From Endomicrobium sp. (lineage in GTDB: Bacteria > Elusimicrobiota > Endomicrobiia > Endomicrobiales > Endomicrobiaceae), in contig JAISRM010000022.1 of assembly GCA_031273645.1 (NCBI GenBank), positions 1 to 19,993 on the forward strand: a DNA stretch of 19,993 bases, given 5' to 3'. Shown in pieces: positions 17,723-19,993 of this stretch. Both the position numbers and the translations under genes were made by a program. Below the pieces are notes generated by a model. It worked only from the letters and a program-made list of their open reading frames with translations, was not told the DNA's origin and searched no databases. Position 1 is the first letter of the stretch. Each line of letters opens with the position of its first letter.

Positions 17723-17799
17723 TGTCATTCCCGCGTTTTTAATATTTGTTCTTCCTTAGCAGCCTGCACTCGAATGTTTTTATCGGGTGGGAATCCAAG
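17723..17799 (+). repeat. 77-bp repeat element, copy 4
   Basis: Same length, with CACTCGAATG internally. Followed by the 37-bp segment at 17800-17836. Confidence 0.9.
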
Positions 17800-17857
17800 T
17801 TCTGTGTTGTCATTCCCGCGAAAGCGGGAATCCAAGTTTACTAAAAAATTCTGTCAG

Positions 17858-17875
17858 ACAGCCTTCGGCTGTTTT
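17858..17875. terminator. Short hairpin with T-run inside the repeat mosaic
   Basis: Arms ACAGCC and GGCTGT enclose a TTC loop, followed by TTTT. It has the shape of a weak intrinsic terminator, but it may simply be another palindrome of the mosaic. Confidence 0.3.
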
Positions 17876-17905
17876 ATAAAAACAGACGCAGTCTGTCTTT
17901 AAGTT

Positions 17906-17982
17906 TGTCATTCCCGTGTTTTTAATATTTGTTCTTCCTTAGCAGCCTGCGCCCGAGTGTTTTTATCGGGTGGGAATCCAAG
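17906..17982 (+). repeat. 77-bp repeat element, copy 5
   Basis: Same length. The 37-bp segment is absent and the element joins directly to TTTACTAAAAAATT. Confidence 0.9.
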
Positions 17983-18156
17983 TTTACTAAAAAATTCTTT
18001 TTACATTGCGTCTTTAAAAAGAAATAATGTTAGAAACCATATTAATAATTAAACATGGATTCCCATTTTCATGGGAATGACAGACACAAACAAAACAGAC
18101 ACAGTCAGTGTTTCATAAAACAGACAAAGTCTGCAGCCGCAGTCTGTCTTTAAGTT

Positions 18157-18233
18157 TGTCATTCCCGCGTTTTTAATATTTGTTCTTCCTTAGCAGCCTG
18201 TGCCCGAATGTTTCTATCGGGTGGGAATCCAAG
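18157..18233 (+). repeat. 77-bp repeat element, copy 6
   Basis: Same length, with GTGCCCGAATGTTTC internally. It joins directly to TTTACTAAAAAATT without the 37-bp segment. Confidence 0.9.
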
Positions 18234-18251
18234 TTTACTAAAAAATTCTGT

Positions 18252-18277
18252 CAGACGAAGTCTGCAGACGCAGTCTG
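18252..18277. repeat. Tandem CAGACnnnGTCTG palindromes
   Basis: Two adjacent perfect palindromes with spacers GAA and GCA. Single copies occur at 17378-17390, 17697-17709, 17883-17895 and 18121-18133, and degenerate ones at 16936-16960. They sit just to the left of 77-bp elements. Confidence 0.8.
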
Positions 18278-18287
18278 TCTTTTAGTT

Positions 18288-18364
18288 TGTCATTCCCGCG
18301 TTTTTAATATTTGTTCTTCCTAAGCAGCCTGCGCCCGAGTGTTTTTATCGGGTGGGAATCCAAG
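18288..18364 (+). repeat. 77-bp repeat element, copy 7
   Basis: Same length. It joins directly to TTTACTAAAAAATT, then an AT-rich module of the short variant at 18380-18436. Confidence 0.9.
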
Positions 18365-18498
18365 TTTACTAAAAAATTCTTTTTACATTGCGTCTTTAAA
18401 AAGAATAATGTTAAAAACCATATTAATATTAAAAATGGGAATCCAAGTTTGTTTTAGAATATTCCTGTCGGAAATATGCTGTAGAATTTATAGATAGC

Positions 18499-18534
18499 CA
18501 CCCGATAAAAACATTCGAGTGCAGCCTGCTAAGG
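18499..18534 (-). repeat. Inverted partial copy of the 77-bp element
   Basis: Read on the minus strand this is CCTTAGCAGGCTGCACTCG followed by AATGTTTTTATCGGGTG. It matches the right half of the 77-bp element (closest to copies 4 and 8), with one change in the AGCAGCCTGC core. It lies 22 nt beyond the stop codon of the glycosyltransferase gene and marks the edge of the mosaic. Confidence 0.8.
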
Positions 18535-18555
18535 TCTTTGCATTAAAGCGAGGAG

Positions 18556-19509
18556 TTAATTGATTTTTTTAGATTTGGACGCTTTTGTAAACGGAACATA
18601 GAAGTAGAAAATTTCAATCAGTATTAATGCGGCAAAGAATTTGATTCTTTGCGCAAAGTTCAGACATTTCCACACAAGCAAAATATTTCCGAAATTGTCG
18701 CCGTAATATCTTTTATTGTCTCTAAAACGCGTAAAAATAAAAGAGAAAAATCCGCTGTCGCTGGCATTGTTTAAAATTTGCGCCCTTAATTTGCGGTCTT
18801 TAATCAGCTGAAGGGAATTAATATAGCTTACTCCCCAAAACATATTTTTTATAATTTCAGGCTTATACGCGCCGTCTGAATCTCTTAGATATAAAATTTC
18901 ACAGGGCGTTCTGTCGGCGCCTATTTTAGATATCAGTTCTTTTTGAGGAACATAAAATTTCCCGTTTTTGTTCAGTACGGCGCAAGCTGCGGCAAGGTGC
19001 GGGAACTTAAATGGAATATTGTCATAAGCGTTTTGCAGAACGCCGCCGGTAATGTTTGCGGTTTTATAAATACCTGCAGGCACAAAACACAATTCTTTTA
19101 TTATTTTAGGGTAGTCCGAACTGTTTTTTATTGATTTTTTTAAAGTGAGAACAACGTCATAAAGCTTTGAATCTAAAGCCTGTTGAATTTCCTGCCATGC
19201 AGACCAGTCGTAAAAATCGTCGTCGGCTATAATCCATACGTATTCTTTTTTTGCAAGCGCAAAAGCGCCGGCGATATTTGCGTTGCCTCCTATGTTTTTG
19301 CTGCGGCGTATATGCCTGATATTCGGATAAAGCCCTTCATAGTCAAGGCAGAGTTCGCTTGTTCCGTCGGTTGAAGCATTGTCCAAAATAGTAAAGTCCA
19401 GCCCGTATTTAACCGTCGGACTTTCAGGCAAAAACATAGCTTCAAGAGTGTTTTTTAAAAATTGTTTTCTGTTATAAGTAACAAGGATTATTTCTAAAAC
19501 GTTTTTCAT
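18556..19509 (-). CDS. Glycosyltransferase family 2 protein
   Basis: A complete 317-residue gene. It should transfer a sugar from a nucleotide-sugar donor to an envelope glycan or lipid acceptor on the cytoplasmic side of the membrane; the sugar and acceptor cannot be read from sequence. GT-A/GT2 hallmarks are VTYNR at residues 10-14, DNASTDGT at 43-50, NIGGNANIAGAF at 72-83 and the metal-binding ADDDF at 95-99 (DxD type). Residues about 291-307 are hydrophobic (LILIEIFYFYVPF) and followed by a basic tail (KASKSKK), suggesting loose membrane attachment. Length is normal for small GT2 enzymes. The start is supported by GGAGA 11 nt upstream (19521-19525). The gene faces the giant gene and has no operon partner in the window. 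No terminator was found downstream; the repeat mosaic follows. Confidence 0.93.
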   Translation of the reverse strand: MKNVLEIILVTYNRKQFLKNTLEAMFLPESPTVKYGLDFTILDNASTDGTSELCLDYEGLYPNIRHIRRSKNIGGNANIAGAFALAKKEYVWIIADDDFYDWSAWQEIQQALDSKLYDVVLTLKKSIKNSSDYPKIIKELCFVPAGIYKTANITGGVLQNAYDNIPFKFPHLAAACAVLNKNGKFYVPQKELISKIGADRTPCEILYLRDSDGAYKPEIIKNMFWGVSYINSLQLIKDRKLRAQILNNASDSGFFSFIFTRFRDNKRYYGDNFGNILLVWKCLNFAQRIKFFAALILIEIFYFYVPFTKASKSKKIN

Positions 19510-19520
19510 ATTTTATGTTT

Positions 19521-19525
19521 TCTCC
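19521..19525 (-). promoter_or_regulatory. Ribosome-binding site of the glycosyltransferase gene
   Basis: GGAGA on the minus strand lies 11 nt before the ATG at 19509-19507. It supports this ATG as the start. Confidence 0.65.
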
Positions 19526-19546
19526 GGCGCAGCATGAATACTTCGT

Positions 19547-19576
19547 ATTTTACTATATAAAGAATGCGGCGTACAA
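19547..19576 (-). promoter_or_regulatory. Candidate sigma70-type promoter of the glycosyltransferase gene
   Basis: On the minus strand, TTGTAC (19576-19571) and TAAAAT (19552-19547) are separated by 18 nt. Transcription would begin about 30 nt before the start codon. In AT-rich DNA such matches arise easily by chance. Confidence 0.35.
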
Positions 19577-19721
19577 AGCGCGCTGCTGTTAATTTTATTT
19601 GTTGACATATATTCCGCAGCAAGCTGTGGATAACAATTTAGCTGCAACGGCAGAAACATTCATCGCCTTTCTGTTTTTATTTTGTCCACATAAAAACTTT
19701 TGGCACAAACTGCGTCCGGTT

Positions 19722-19798
19722 TGTCATTCCCGCGTTTTTAATATTTGTTCTTCCTTAGCAGCCTTCACTCGAATGTTTTTATCGGCTGGGAATACAAG
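19722..19798 (+). repeat. 77-bp repeat element, copy 8
   Basis: Same length and orientation as copies 1-7, on the far side of the glycosyltransferase gene. It has ATCGGCTGGGAATACAAG at its right end and joins directly to TTTACTAAAAAATT. Confidence 0.9.
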
Positions 19799-19839
19799 TT
19801 TACTAAAAAATTATTTTTACAGCAGTCTGTCTTTTAGTT

Positions 19840-19916
19840 TGTCATTCCTGTGTTTTTAATATTTGTTCTTCCTAAGCAGCCTGCGCCCGAGTGTTTTTAT
19901 CGGGTGGGAATCCACG
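19840..19916 (+). repeat. 77-bp repeat element, copy 9
   Basis: Same length, beginning TGTCATTCCTGTG and ending GGGAATCCACG. It joins to TTTACTAAAAAATT and an AT-rich module that runs off the window, so the mosaic continues to the right. Confidence 0.9.
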
Positions 19917-19993
19917 TTTACTAAAAAATTATTTTTACATTGCGTCTTTAAAAAGAATAATGTTAGAAACAATATTAATAATTAAACATGGAT

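Larger units (their letters stand above)
16830..18540. repeat. Mosaic of short palindromic intergenic repeats (no credible gene)
   Basis: About 1.7 kb made almost wholly of interleaved repeat modules: the 77-bp element, a 37-bp segment with an ATTCCC-N8-GGGAAT palindrome, a TTTACTAAAAAATT joint, an AT-rich module starting TTTACATTGCGTCTTTAAAAA, and a module with CAGACnnnGTCTG palindromes. Open frames here (for example 16807-17145, 17478-17759 and 17684-17902) only read the repeats, giving strings such as CHSRESGNP, and have no ribosome-binding site. They are not listed as genes. Confidence 0.9.

Noticed and set aside
16971..18364. CRISPR array
   Set aside because: Repeats are 77 bp with irregular spacing (131-309 nt), the spacers are themselves repeated modules, and no cas genes are present.
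16830..18540. Insertion sequence with a transposase gene
   Set aside because: No transposase reading frame or long terminal inverted repeats; only short palindromic modules are present.
18943..19374. Two plus-strand frames of 63 codons opposite the glycosyltransferase gene
   Set aside because: They are shadows of the clear minus-strand GT2 gene, which has conserved motifs in order.
19625..19633. DnaA box (TGTGGATAA) and a possible replication origin
   Set aside because: It is a single isolated match with no cluster of boxes, no AT-rich unwinding element pattern and no dnaA or dnaN nearby, so it is probably chance.
19602..19636. Forward promoter (TTGACA at 19602-19607)
   Set aside because: No good -10 box at 16-18 nt spacing, and only repeats lie downstream; the 19599-19859 frame reads repeat sequence.

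Overview
The window is AT-rich and dominated by one enormous coding region. It looks like bacterial DNA. Ile ATA codons are frequent, and the short palindromic repeats are of the ATTCCC-N8-GGGAAT type. A many-kilobase membrane-protein gene with a possible glucan-synthase-like segment suggests a Gram-negative lineage in which giant genes are known, such as Elusimicrobiota/Endomicrobia or Omnitrophota. That placement is inference; no marker gene here fixes the taxon.

Layout. (1) Positions 2-16768 (+) are one uninterrupted reading frame, already open at the left edge, so the true start lies outside the window. At least 5,588 residues are visible. The N-terminal quarter is an array of two repeat modules: A, exactly 126 codons, in two adjacent pairs; and B, about 55-80 residues with a 'YW ... 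(K/V)(I/V)YP(F/V) ... G' core, about 13 copies. Next comes a long soluble stretch, one membrane segment followed by a strongly basic patch, a helical region, and three hydrophobic clusters (9232-9885, 11824-12474, 13250-13720) separated by large soluble regions. One of these, at about 11100-11800, weakly resembles part of the GT84 cyclic-glucan-synthase glycosyltransferase family. The C-terminal ~2 kb is soluble with an alternating beta/alpha pattern. The protein has only two cysteines. (2) A strong intrinsic terminator (16783-16829) ends the gene. (3) Positions 16830-18540 hold no credible gene. They are a mosaic of short palindromic intergenic repeats built around a 77-bp element present seven times here and twice more at 19722-19916, always 77 bp and always in the same orientation, plus one inverted half copy. 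(4) Positions 18556-19509 (-) encode a complete GT2-type glycosyltransferase. It converges on the giant gene and has a plausible promoter and ribosome-binding site. (5) The repeat mosaic resumes after it and runs off the right edge.

How they fit together. The two genes are convergent and separated by a terminator and repeats, so they are not co-transcribed. A link in envelope polysaccharide work is possible, because one is a clear glycosyltransferase and the other may contain a diverged membrane glycosyltransferase-like segment. This rests on weak evidence. The most unusual object is the giant, nearly cysteine-free, repeat-headed, multi-membrane protein. The second is the 77-bp repeat family and the exact 37-bp presence/absence variation attached to it.
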